Source: Flavobacteriaceae bacterium (GTDB taxonomy: Bacteria; Bacteroidota; Bacteroidia; Flavobacteriales; Flavobacteriaceae). From it: 7,381 nt of DNA. The notes under the pieces are model-generated. The model did not search any database, was not told where the DNA came from, and worked only from the letters and a program-made list of their open reading frames with translations. The translations under genes and the position numbers were made by a program. The stretch lies in assembly GCA_947461915.1 (NCBI GenBank), contig CANHNG010000081.1, forward strand, positions 1 through 7,381, in the 5' to 3' direction. Shown here one piece after another: positions 1-5,640 of the stretch (within the stretch, counting starts at the first letter, position 1; each line of letters opens with the position of its first letter).

Positions 1-406
1 AAACTGGCCAGTAATTGAGAAAAATGGAATTAAAGCAATAATTGGGAGTGGTCATCAAGTTCTCACACTTGATAGAGATATTTTATTCAAAACGACTCCT
101 TCAAACCCTTCATTGACATTGGTTGGAAATCTTTCAGAACACAATTATGTTGATATACCTATTGATAAAGCAGGGAAAATGAGATTGTCCACTTACAATA
201 ATTATGCTTTTCATATGGGAAATAAACTAGAAAGTTGGATGATAGATACTCAAGTAGATAATGCTAAATTTTCAGATGTTAAGAATAGTTATAAAGGAAT
301 AGTTAGTCCGTCTCCAGATTTATTTAATTTAAAAATAAATGATAAATGGTACGTTTTAAAGAAAATGATTATAAAAAAAACATTTTCATTTTTTTATTAT
401 AAATAA
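1..406 (+). CDS. 3' end of a probable glycosyltransferase gene (5' end outside the window)
   Basis: An open frame enters from the left edge (first whole codon at position 2) and runs 134 codons to TAA at 404-406. It has no start inside the window; the TTG at 113 lies within the open frame and is unlikely to be the real start. Recognisable stretches are IGSGHQVLTLDRDILF near the beginning and NNYAFHMGNKLESWM in the middle. The tail is lysine-rich and aromatic (KKMIIKKTFSFFYYK), as often seen at the C terminus of membrane-associated glycosyltransferases. The stop is only 10 bases before the next glycosyltransferase start, so the two are probably co-transcribed. The glycosyltransferase call rests on context and general character. 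No catalytic motif is visible because the N-terminal domain is missing. Confidence 0.5.
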   Translation, partial: NWPVIEKNGIKAIIGSGHQVLTLDRDILFKTTPSNPSLTLVGNLSEHNYVDIPIDKAGKMRLSTYNNYAFHMGNKLESWMIDTQVDNAKFSDVKNSYKGIVSPSPDLFNLKINDKWYVLKKMIIKKTFSFFYYK

Positions 407-416
407 TTAAAAAGAG

Positions 417-1355
417 ATGTATAAATCTACTTTCGCAATACTTATCACTACAAAAAATCGCAAAACCGATTTGGCTTTTACCCTAAATAAAATTAAAGAT
501 TTATTGGATAGAAAGGATGTAGTTTGCATTATTTGTGATGATGGATCTACTGATGGTACATCAGATTTTTTAAAGATTGAATATCCTAATATTCAATTAA
601 TTCAAAACCCCGAAAGTAAAGGCTTGATTTTTAGTAGAAATAGATTATTGAATTTAACGACTACAGAATTTGCTGTTTCATTAGATGATGATGCCCATTT
701 GAATAGTACCATTGCACTGGAATGCATAAAAGAATATTTTTATAATAATTCCGATTGTGGTTTGATTGCCTTGCGAATTTTTTGGGGATTGGAAGAGACT
801 AAAGAAACTACTTCTAATGAAAAACCGCATCGTGTTCAAGGTTTTGTGGGTTGTGCACACGTATGGAGAATGTATGCTTGGCGAGATATTCCTAACTATC
901 CTTCTTGGTTTATTTTTTATGGTGAAGAGGATTTTGCATCTTATCAATTGTTTAAAAAGAATTGGGAAATTCATTATCTACCAGAAGTTTTAGTACATCA
1001 TAGGGTGGATATAAAATCCAGAAAACAAAATCCCGATTATACGCTTCGCTTGCGACGGTCTTTGCGTTCGGGTTGGTATCTTTTTTTCTTGTTTTTTCCA
1101 CTTGAAATTATCCCTAGAAAAATGGCTTATTCCATTTGGATGCAACTAAAATTAAAGGTATTTAAGGGAGATTTTAAAGCATTTCAGGCTTTAGTTTTGG
1201 CATTAATAGATTTGATTTGGTCAATTTCTCTATTGATAAAAAATAGTAATAGATTGACCCAAAAGGAATATGAAGCCTACCAACGACTTCCCGAAACTAA
1301 ACTCTATTGGCAACCAGAAAAATTAGTATTAAGTTTAAAAAACCGCACAAATTGA
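417..1355 (+). CDS. Family 2 (GT-A fold) glycosyltransferase
   Basis: This 312-residue protein probably transfers a sugar from a nucleotide-sugar donor onto a growing surface glycan at the cytoplasmic face of the inner membrane. The N-terminal half is a typical GT2 domain: the first strand ILITTKNRKTDLAFTL (residues 8-23), the nucleotide-binding DDGSTDGT (41-48), the metal-binding DDD (90-92), and GEEDFASYQLF (169-179), which holds the probable catalytic acidic residues, followed by HH at 194-195. Hydrophobic stretches near 220-234 and 255-274 could be membrane-associated. ATG at 417 follows an AAAGAG leader and lies 10 bases after the upstream stop. The stop codon falls within the left arm of a hairpin at 1347-1375. 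Donor and acceptor cannot be told from the sequence. Confidence 0.9.
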   Translation: MYKSTFAILITTKNRKTDLAFTLNKIKDLLDRKDVVCIICDDGSTDGTSDFLKIEYPNIQLIQNPESKGLIFSRNRLLNLTTTEFAVSLDDDAHLNSTIALECIKEYFYNNSDCGLIALRIFWGLEETKETTSNEKPHRVQGFVGCAHVWRMYAWRDIPNYPSWFIFYGEEDFASYQLFKKNWEIHYLPEVLVHHRVDIKSRKQNPDYTLRLRRSLRSGWYLFFLFFPLEIIPRKMAYSIWMQLKLKVFKGDFKAFQALVLALIDLIWSISLLIKNSNRLTQKEYEAYQRLPETKLYWQPEKLVLSLKNRTN

Positions 1356-1375
1356 AAATCACATTTTCAATTTGT
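1347..1375 (+). terminator. Perfect hairpin overlapping the glycosyltransferase stop codon
   Basis: A 13-bp perfect stem (1347-1359 paired with 1363-1375) closes a 3-nt CAC loop. The stem is AT-rich (ACAAATTGAAAAT) and contains the TGA at 1353-1355. No T-run follows, so it is not a classical intrinsic terminator. It may instead protect the 3' end of the message or weakly terminate. A better terminator candidate lies downstream at 1558-1601. Confidence 0.5.
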
Positions 1376-1523
1376 ATAATCGATCTTTTAAAAGTAGTAT
1401 AACTTATTGTGGAATAAATTAATTTAGTTGGATTCAAATTACTATATATTACCATAAAATTTATCAACTTAATTTGGAATAAAGTAATTTAAATTATATT
1501 TTTATAGCATAATTCGAAGAGTA

Positions 1524-1590
1524 ACTGGAATTACTCGAGGTCTTACAATAAAAAGTTGCTCAAAAAAGCGGGGTTCTAGCCGGTATTTTT
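1524..1590 (-). repeat. Diverged copy of the HU-HIG gene 3' end and downstream sequence
   Basis: Two exact 16-mers are shared with the segment just after the HU-HIG gene: ACTCGAGGTCTTACAA (1533-1548, again at 1942-1957) and GCGGGGTTCTAGCCGG (1568-1583, again at 1976-1991). They occur in the same order, with 19-nt and 18-nt spacers. The second block includes the HU-HIG stop codon, and homology continues for a few codons: read leftward, this copy would encode LKNTG-stop where the gene has FKKAG-stop. It is probably the relic of a duplicated or lost sibling gene end. Confidence 0.7.
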
Positions 1591-1601
1591 GAGCTTTTTT
1601 T
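1558..1601 (+). terminator. Intrinsic terminator for the rightward glycosyltransferase transcript
   Basis: A perfect 9-bp inverted repeat, GCTCAAAAA (1558-1566) and TTTTTGAGC (1586-1594), is followed directly by seven T residues (1595-1601). The 19-nt loop contains the GCGGGGTTCTAGCCGG block shared with the HU-HIG gene end. It lies about 200 bases after the glycosyltransferase stop. The stem is AT-rich, so its strength is uncertain. Confidence 0.6.
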
Positions 1602-1804
1602 ATGGTCAAAAAAGTATGAATAAGCTGTTTTGGTGTGCCAAAAAGAGAGGTTTTGTGCGGTCAAAATCGGGTAATTTGTTTAGAAATCAGCTTGTTTTTG
1701 ATACCCTTTTATTCAGAAATTGAGGTGCCTCTCGAGGATAACTGGATTAAAGTTCAATATTTTTTAGTTGGCGGTAAAAAAGAATGGTTATTTGGATGAT
1801 TTTA

Positions 1805-1892
1805 AGTTAGTCAGTACAAACTTATTGCTTCGTCAGTAGCAATCAGAAGCTTCGTCAGGACGAAAAGAGGGCTTGATCAGGACAAAACAACG
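1805..1892. repeat. Imperfect 22-bp tandem repeat, four units
   Basis: Units start at 1805, 1827, 1849 and 1871, exactly 22 bases apart. Their leading parts are AGTTAGTCAGTAC, GCTTCGTCAGTAG, GCTTCGTCAGGAC and GCTTGATCAGGAC. The first 10-13 positions of each unit are conserved and the rest varies. A spacing of 22 bp is close to two helical turns. Such a layout could serve as a protein-binding array or could be a decayed repeat; no function is shown. Confidence 0.5.
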
Positions 1893-1904
1893 AAAATTTT
1901 CGTT
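1889..1904. repeat. 16-bp perfect palindrome
   Basis: AACGAAAATTTTCGTT is self-complementary over 16 bases. It sits directly after the 22-bp tandem repeat and 13 bases before the A-run of the leftward terminator. It could be a binding site for a dimeric protein or chance in AT-rich DNA. Confidence 0.35.
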
Positions 1905-1916
1905 AAAAACAAGGCC

Positions 1917-1953
1917 AAAAAAAGACCTCGAGCACTGGAATACTCGAGGTCTT
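1917..1953 (-). terminator. Strong intrinsic terminator of the HU-HIG gene
   Basis: Read on the minus strand, an 11-bp perfect stem (arms 1943-1953 and 1922-1932, core CTCGAGGTCT) with a 10-nt loop runs into a T-run (complement of the A-run 1917-1923). The stem lies about 30 bases after the HU-HIG stop, with a small extra hairpin (AATCAG/CTGATT, 1959-1975) between. This is the clearest rho-independent terminator in the window. Confidence 0.85.
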
Positions 1954-1998
1954 ACAACAATCAGAAACTCTGATTGCGGGGTTCTAGCCGGCTTTTTT
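1934..1998 (-). repeat. HU-HIG gene 3' end, reference copy of the duplicated block
   Basis: This segment carries both 16-mers (1942-1957 and 1976-1991) that recur at 1524-1590. It covers the right arm of the terminator, a small hairpin (1959-1975), the stop codon and the last few codons of the HU-HIG gene. It appears to be the intact version from which the other copy diverged. Confidence 0.65.
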
Positions 1999-2367
1999 GA
2001 ATGATACTTCACTCAACATAGAGCGCAATCTTTTTCCGGGACGGAAAAGAATACGACTCTTTCTAATGGCAGTGGACGAAACTTCTGCGGCAGTATCCTT
2101 GCCTTCAGAGCTAATCCCCACTTGGAAATTACCAAGCCTACCCAGCTTGACAATACGACCCTGACCCAGTTCACCAATGATGTTGTGTTCTAAAGCCAAC
2201 AAAACAGCATAACAGTCGGTTTCGGTAACCGTACATTGATAGGAAATCAACTCTGCGAGTCTATCCAAATCGACATCGCCGTCTGCAATGGCAGAGGCAT
2301 AAAATTTTTCAGGTGCCAACAGGTCCTGAGGGTTCTTTCTAGGAAGAACTTTGTACTTAATAGCCAT
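1984..2367 (-). CDS. HU family DNA-binding protein, HU-HIG type
   Basis: This 127-residue protein belongs to the Bacteroidetes HU-HIG group: an HU/IHF-like fold with an N-terminal extension. It presumably binds and bends DNA as a nucleoid-associated protein or local regulator. The opening MAIKYKVLPRKNPQDLLAPE (1-20) and KFYASAI (21-27) are characteristic of the group. A helical dimerisation part follows (about 32-68). The segment GRIVKLGRLGNFQV (70-83) is the conserved HU core strand, and RILFRPGKRLRSML (105-118) is the arm and C-terminal helix. Length is normal for the group. It is transcribed away from the neu genes and toward the upstream glycosyltransferases, with its own terminator. Its codons look more GC-rich than those of its neighbours. 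HU genes do occur in Bacteroidetes capsule loci (Porphyromonas gingivalis is a known case), so a role in controlling the locus is plausible but not shown. Confidence 0.85.
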   Translation of the reverse strand: MAIKYKVLPRKNPQDLLAPEKFYASAIADGDVDLDRLAELISYQCTVTETDCYAVLLALEHNIIGELGQGRIVKLGRLGNFQVGISSEGKDTAAEVSSTAIRKSRILFRPGKRLRSMLSEVSFKKAG

Positions 2368-2474
2368 GGTTTTTATGGTATTAAATTTGTAATTAATTAT
2401 TTGTCTTAGTATACTGATTAATAGTATCTAACTGACATTTAAAAATATACAATCGCATTGTGGAAAATAAAAGC

Positions 2475-2509
2475 CAAACTTATTCACAATCAGCTTGAGT
2501 TTTTAACAA
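2475..2509 (-). promoter_or_regulatory. Possible flavobacterial promoter for the HU-HIG gene
   Basis: On the minus strand, TAAGTTTG (2475-2482) matches the Bacteroidetes -7 consensus TAnnTTTG, and a TTG (2507-2509) lies 24 bases upstream, slightly beyond the usual spacing. It would give a leader of roughly 100 bases before the ATG at 2367. The match is weak evidence because short motifs are frequent in AT-rich DNA. Confidence 0.3.
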
Positions 2510-2598
2510 ATTGACTGTATATTATTATTTTTTTAATATGCAATTAAATTGTTGTTAATCAGCATTTTGCGATTTGTCTCGTCGCATGCATTGCCAGT

Positions 2599-2713
2599 AA
2601 AACCTACAAATTTTATAATAGTAAACAAATATATTTTTCAAAACTAAAATCTTTTTATGGAGTATGTCTGTAGCCAATAAAGAGCAGTTTAGAACTCGAA
2701 TTTCGTAGGTTTT
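2599..2713. repeat. Inverted repeat with 14-nt arms around an AT-rich core
   Basis: AAAACCTACAAATT (2599-2612) is mirrored by AATTTCGTAGGTTTT (2699-2713), differing only by one extra base. The arms enclose 86 bases without a coding region. It could be the remains of a small insertion or a long-range hairpin in the neuA leader; function unknown. Confidence 0.45.
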
Positions 2714-2740
2714 AGAGAATTACTAGTATGGTTTGTATGA

Positions 2741-2784
2741 TTGCAGAGATCTATTCCCCTCTATAGAGGGGTTAGGGGTGTGTT
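2741..2784 (+). repeat. Dispersed palindromic repeat, short form
   Basis: The unit begins TTGCAGAG, contains the perfect 16-bp palindrome CCCCTCTATAGAGGGG (2756-2771) and ends GTTAGGGGTGTGTT. The same beginning and end recur at 3730-3821 around a longer middle, and partial ends recur at 3611-3672 and 3912-3922. The pattern marks a dispersed repeat family. It lies about 155 bases before neuA and could form a stable hairpin in its leader. Confidence 0.75.
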
Positions 2785-2939
2785 CTTTGATTTAGGTAAA
2801 AAGGCTATTCTTTTTTTTCTAAATATATTCGTGATAATAAACTTGCATTTAGTTGTTGAATCTACCAAGTAATAAAATCGGAGGAGCATTCTTAGGAATT
2901 AAAAAAAATAAGTATTTTTACAAGGATATAATTTTACAA

Positions 2940-3665
2940 ATGAAAACTATTGCCATTATTCCTGCTCGTGGGAAATCCAAACGTTTGCCTAGTAAGAATT
3001 TGTTGCTGTTGTGTCGAATTCCCTTGTTTGTTCATAGTATTTTATATGCACAGAAAAATAGTACTATTATTGATGAAATCTATGTTTCGACAGATGATGC
3101 TACAATTAAAAAAATCGCCTTGCACTACGGCGCAAAAGTAATAGACAGACCCGAAAGTTTGTCCGGTGATTTTGAACCAACAGTTTCTGCTCTAAAACAT
3201 GTTTTAGAGTCTATAGCGGATGAGGTAGAAAATGTAATTCTGCTACAAGCTACGAATCCCCTACGTCCTGAAAAATTATTGAAAGAAGCTTTTGAAACCT
3301 ATCAAAACGAAAATCAGGATAGTTTATTTACCGTCAGTAGGAACGATCAAAAGTTGGGCAAAATAGTAGCGAATAAATTTATCCCTTTCAATTACGAAAT
3401 TGGACAACGCAGTCAGGATTTAGAACCCTTATATTTTGAAAATGGCTTGTTATACATTAGCAAAGCAAAATTAATCTTAGAAGGTAAAATCATTTCAGAA
3501 AGTGCCTTTCCTTATGAAGTAAATTCTATTTTTGCCAATGTCGATATTGATATCCAAGCGGATTTAGATTATGCGGAGTATGTTCTGGGGAAGTTTTCTG
3601 TTAAGGAAAAACACACCCCCAGCCCTGTCATTGCGAAGAATGAAGCAACTCAAGAGGGGAGTTAG
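2940..3665 (+). CDS. neuA: CMP-N-acetylneuraminate (sialic acid) cytidylyltransferase
   Basis: The enzyme activates sialic acid in the cytoplasm: CTP plus Neu5Ac gives CMP-Neu5Ac and pyrophosphate. The ATG at 2940 gives 241 residues and puts the nucleotide-binding motif IIPARGKSKRLPSKN at 6-20, where the family has it; an in-frame TTG at 2853 would add 29 unlike residues. Other family signatures are STDD (50-53), LLQATNPLR (101-109), ENG (167-169) and the metal-binding VDID with DLDYAE (201-213). NeuA usually ends soon after this last motif, near residue 220. The remaining residues (about 222-241, including HTPSPVIAKNEATQEGS) are encoded by repeat DNA that recurs inverted downstream, so the native stop has been replaced. 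It is the first gene of a neuA-neuB-neuC order. A related nonulosonic acid (for example legionaminic) is a less likely substrate given the partners. Confidence 0.88.
   Translation: MKTIAIIPARGKSKRLPSKNLLLLCRIPLFVHSILYAQKNSTIIDEIYVSTDDATIKKIALHYGAKVIDRPESLSGDFEPTVSALKHVLESIADEVENVILLQATNPLRPEKLLKEAFETYQNENQDSLFTVSRNDQKLGKIVANKFIPFNYEIGQRSQDLEPLYFENGLLYISKAKLILEGKIISESAFPYEVNSIFANVDIDIQADLDYAEYVLGKFSVKEKHTPSPVIAKNEATQEGS
3626..3648 (+). repeat. 23-nt GTCA-headed repeat, left copy
   Basis: The repeat starts TGTCATTGCGAAG and ends GAAGCAA; its TTGC and GCAA ends can pair to form a small stem. It lies in the neuA frame, where it is read as VIAKNEA. It is identical, in opposite orientation, to 3889-3911. 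Confidence 0.85.
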
Positions 3666-3729
3666 GAGTGCAAATAATTAAATTCTGATTACTGAATTCT
3701 GATATAATTAAAATTAAAAATTGTGTAAT

Positions 3730-3821
3730 TTGCAGAGTCACATTCCCCTCTTGAAACCCTTTTGGGTTCAACGATTCCAAAATTAAATATAATCAAGAGT
3801 TATAGGGGTTAGGGGTGTGTT
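3730..3821 (+). repeat. Dispersed palindromic repeat, long form
   Basis: It starts TTGCAGAG and ATTCCCCTCT and ends GGGGTTAGGGGTGTGTT like the unit at 2741-2784, but has a middle about 50 bases longer. The middle holds a bulged hairpin (TTGAAACCC 3751-3759 with GGGTTCAA 3764-3771) inside an outer CTCTTGA/TCAAGAG pair (3748-3754 with 3793-3799). It is one element with nested hairpins, sitting in the neuA-neuB spacer. Confidence 0.7.
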
Positions 3822-3888
3822 ACTTTATGATAAATAATAAAAACAGTAAAACAACGTAATAACAACGATGAAACATTCCCAACATAGA

Positions 3889-3911
3889 TTGCTTCATTCT
3901 TCGCAATGACA
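3889..3911 (-). repeat. 23-nt GTCA-headed repeat, right inverted copy
   Basis: This is the exact reverse complement of 3626-3648. It is followed by TAGGGGTGTGT (3912-3922), an end piece of the other repeat family, and lies 36 bases before the neuB start codon. Confidence 0.85.
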
Positions 3912-3947
3912 TAGGGGTGTGTCCTTCTTAAAAAATAAATACAGAAA

Positions 3948-4991
3948 ATGAATAGCAGTTACATAACAATAGCAGGACGAAAAATAGGCCCAGATTATCC
4001 CCCATTAGTTATTGCCGAAATCGGTATTAATCATGAAGGATCCTTGGCGGTTGCCAAAGAAATGGTGGATGCCGCCCATAGAGCAGGTGTGGAGCTCGTA
4101 AAACACCAAACCCATATCGTGGAAGACGAAATGAGTGGGGCTGCCAAAAAAGTAATTCCTGGAAATTCGGATGTCTCCATTTATGAAATAATGGAACGTT
4201 GTGCGCTTGATGAAGCCGAGGAACTTGCACTAAAAAAGTATGTAGAGAGTAAAGGCATGATTTTTATATCTACTCCTTTCTCTCGTGCTGCTGCGGATCG
4301 ATTACAGAAAATGGAGGTGCCCGCTTATAAAATAGGTTCAGGCGAATGCAATAATTACCCTTTATTGGAACACATTGCCTCTTTTGGAAAACCCATAATA
4401 ATGAGTACTGGAATGAATACGATTGATAGTATTCAAAAAGCGGTGGCTATTTTCGACAAGCACCAAGTTCCAGTTGCCTTATTGCATACCACTAATTTGT
4501 ATCCCACACCAATCCATTTAGTGCGTTTGGGGGCAATGACTGCTATGCATGAAGCTTTTCCAGATAAAGTTTTCGGATTATCGGATCATACTTTGAATAA
4601 TAATGCTTGTTTGGCGTCTGTAGCTTTGGGAGCTAGTATTTTAGAACGCCATTTTACAGATACGATGAGTAGAACAGGTCCGGATATTATATGTAGTATG
4701 GATGAACAAGCTACCAAAGAATTGATTGTAAGTTCCAATGAAATTTGGCAGATGCGAGGCGGTATAAAAGCCCCCGCAAAAGAAGAGCAAGTTACTATTG
4801 ATTTTGCCTTTGCAACAGTCTGTACTATTGCCAACATCAAGCAAGGGCAAGTATTTACTAAAGATAATATTTGGGTAAAACGTCCGGGAACAGGTGAAAT
4901 TCTGGCAGAACATTTTAATGATTTGTTGGGTAAGAAAGCAACTAGAACTATTGAAAATGATGAGCAGTTAATGAATTCAGATTATGAATAA
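3948..4991 (+). CDS. neuB: N-acetylneuraminate (sialic acid) synthase
   Basis: The enzyme condenses N-acetylmannosamine with phosphoenolpyruvate to make N-acetylneuraminic acid. The 347 residues match the usual length. An N-terminal TIM-barrel (about 15-270) carries [11 protein letters not shown] (22-32), [12 protein letters not shown] (51-62), STPFSRAAA (108-116), [12 protein letters not shown] (128-139), GLSDHT (210-215) and [19 protein letters not shown] (234-252). A C-terminal antifreeze-like SAF domain follows (about 285-345) with KRPGTG (311-316). These stretches strongly resemble Neisseria meningitidis NeuB (SiaC) as I remember it. E24, K52, K128, E133, H214, H235 and SAF-domain R312 correspond to known active-site residues there. 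This favours Neu5Ac over pseudaminate or legionaminate synthases. The ATG at 3948 follows an A-rich leader. The gene is separated from neuA by repeat DNA and from neuC by the nuclease and its repeats. Confidence 0.93.
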   Translation: MNSSYITIAGRKIGPDYPPLVIAEIGINHEGSLAVAKEMVDAAHRAGVELVKHQTHIVEDEMSGAAKKVIPGNSDVSIYEIMERCALDEAEELALKKYVESKGMIFISTPFSRAAADRLQKMEVPAYKIGSGECNNYPLLEHIASFGKPIIMSTGMNTIDSIQKAVAIFDKHQVPVALLHTTNLYPTPIHLVRLGAMTAMHEAFPDKVFGLSDHTLNNNACLASVALGASILERHFTDTMSRTGPDIICSMDEQATKELIVSSNEIWQMRGGIKAPAKEEQVTIDFAFATVCTIANIKQGQVFTKDNIWVKRPGTGEILAEHFNDLLGKKATRTIENDEQLMNSDYE

Positions 4992-5011
4992 AGGATCTCT
5001 TACATAGAGAG

Positions 5012-5056
5012 GCGTCTAGTCCTTCGGCTTCGCTCACGATGACGCGCTCGACGTGA
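5012..5056 (-). repeat. Hairpin-repeat arm interrupted by another dispersed repeat
   Basis: The ends, GCGTCT (5012-5017) and GCGCTCGACGTGA (5044-5056), match the two halves of the reverse arm seen intact at 5698-5723. Between them lies a separate sequence starting CCTTCGGCTTCGCTCACG (5021-5043), whose complement begins GTCATCGTGAGCG. I recognise this as a common type of bacteroidete dispersed repeat. No matching forward arm is seen upstream. It appears to be a nested or recombined repeat just after the neuB stop. Confidence 0.6.
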
Positions 5057-5082
5057 AAGTAGTCTGAGTTATGAATTTTAGT

Positions 5083-5500
5083 TGTCAAATCGAGCGCAGT
5101 CGAGATTCTAAATATTAAAACAATTATTTCATGAAATTTTATTATGTTTATATTCTCAAATGCATTGATAATTCTCTTTATGTCGGAATTACATCGGATA
5201 TAGAAAGAAGAGTGATGGAGCACAATGCTGGGAAATATCCAGAGGCTTATACCCATTCTCGAAGACCTGTGTCCTTGGCTTATTACCAAGATTTTACGGA
5301 ACCTAATCAAGCTATTGAGTTCGAGAAGAAAATAAAAAAATGGAGTAGAGAGAAAAAACAGTGCTTAATAGATGAAAATTTTGATAAATTGCAGGACTTG
5401 TCGGAATGTAGAAATGCAACACATCATAAATACAATCCCAATAAAGAAATGGATTAATAAAGTGTTTCTAGAATAAGCGTCTTGACTGAGCTTGATGTGA
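5083..5500 (+). mobile_element. Putative mobile unit: inverted repeat arms flanking a GIY-YIG nuclease gene
   Basis: A 26-nt forward arm (5083-5108, starting TGTCAAATCGAGCGCAGTCG) and a degraded reverse arm (5477-5500, GCGTCTTGACTGAGCTTG at its start) bracket the gene at 5131-5457. The gap between arms is 368 bases. The same forward arm appears identically at 5528-5553 and with one change at 5641-5666, each paired with a reverse arm only 31 bases away. The flank before this reverse arm (GTTTCTAGAATAAGCGTCT) resembles that before the arm at 5585 (GTTTCTAAAACAGAAGCGTC). The gene-bearing and gene-less units therefore look related. Mobility is an inference; no target-site duplication was identified. 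Confidence 0.5.
5131..5457 (+). CDS. Small GIY-YIG family nuclease
   Basis: This 108-residue protein is a single-domain GIY-YIG nuclease, a fold that cuts DNA with one metal ion. The first motif is YYVYILKC (4-11) and the second LYVGITSDIERRVMEHN (16-32), where YVY and YVG stand for GIY and YIG. The arginine pair at 26-27 supplies the catalytic Arg, and AIEFEKKIKKW (61-71) carries the catalytic Glu (probably E63). The tail LSECRNATHH (90-99) resembles tails of other flavobacterial members. It has no extra DNA-binding domain, like the YhbQ/UPF0213 group. It is an odd guest in a sialic-acid operon and lies between inverted repeat arms, which suggests it acts on or spreads with those repeats. 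General repair or a neutral passenger role is also possible. Confidence 0.88.
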   Translation: MKFYYVYILKCIDNSLYVGITSDIERRVMEHNAGKYPEAYTHSRRPVSLAYYQDFTEPNQAIEFEKKIKKWSREKKQCLIDENFDKLQDLSECRNATHHKYNPNKEMD

Positions 5501-5527
5501 GGTCTAGGCTGTGTTAAGAATTATAGA

Positions 5528-5610
5528 TGTCAAATCGAGCGCAGTCGAGATTCATGATAATAAAAAAATGTTTCTAAAACAGAAGCGTCTCGACTGCAGT
5601 CGACGTGACA
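5528..5610. repeat. Hairpin repeat unit without a gene, copy 1
   Basis: The forward arm 5528-5553 and reverse arm 5585-5610 are imperfect inverses of 26 nt around a 31-nt AT-rich loop. The forward arm is identical to that at 5083-5108. The reverse arm has a two-base change that creates the palindrome CGACTGCAGTCG. The unit resembles the nuclease-bearing unit with its interior deleted. Confidence 0.85.
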
Positions 5611-5640
5611 AAACGTTTGGTATTTTGAGATAAATAATGT

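Larger units (their letters stand above)
1356..1983. other. Gene-poor region between convergent genes
   Basis: No credible coding region is visible on either strand over about 630 bases. The stretch holds a hairpin at its left edge, a plus-strand terminator (1558-1601), two diverged copies of a gene-end sequence (1524-1590 and 1934-1998), a weak third trace at 1731-1749 (CGAGGATAACTGGATTA), a 22-bp tandem repeat (1805-1892), a 16-bp palindrome (1889-1904) and the leftward terminator (1917-1953). This looks like accumulated debris between converging operons. Confidence 0.7.
2368..2939. other. Intergenic region between divergent HU-HIG and neuA genes
   Basis: About 570 bases carry no convincing gene. 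The part near the HU-HIG gene should hold its promoter. A widely spaced inverted repeat (2599-2713) and a palindromic repeat copy (2741-2784) occupy the middle. I found no good TAnnTTTG plus TTG pair for neuA on the plus strand; TAAATTTG at 2382-2389 lacks a well-spaced TTG partner. A 29-codon open extension upstream of neuA is not considered coding. Confidence 0.6.
3611..3922. repeat. Compound inverted-repeat element at the neuA-neuB junction
   Basis: The segment is bounded by inverted arms. ACACACCCC (3611-3619) is the exact reverse complement of GGGGTGTGT (3914-3922), and just inside them a 23-nt sequence (3626-3648) is exactly inverted at 3889-3911. A second repeat copy (3730-3821) lies in the interior. 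The left arm overlaps the last roughly 18 codons of neuA. The arrangement suggests an inserted small element or two facing repeats. No open frame is visible inside beyond the neuA end. Confidence 0.7.

Noticed and set aside
113..406. Separate small protein starting at TTG 113
   Set aside because: The frame is open back to the window edge and the upstream codons read as normal protein, so this is the end of a longer gene.
2457..2490. DnaA-box-like sequences (TTATTCACA at 2480-2488 and TGTGGAAAA at 2459-2467)
   Set aside because: Only two near-matches, in AT-rich DNA upstream of an HU-HIG gene, with no replication genes nearby. Chance is the simpler explanation.
2853..2939. N-terminal extension of NeuA from an in-frame TTG
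   Set aside because: The family's nucleotide-binding motif begins a few residues after the ATG at 2940, and the extension has no resemblance to the family.
3948..4991. Pseudaminic or legionaminic acid synthase (PseI/LegI)
   Set aside because: The [12 protein letters not shown] and GPDIICSMD stretches match meningococcal NeuB, and no PseB/C/F/G/H or LegB/C/H gene is in the window.
4948..5310. Leftward open frame overlapping the neuB end and the GIY-YIG gene
   Set aside because: It is antisense to a well-supported gene and crosses repeat arms; it has no recognisable protein character.
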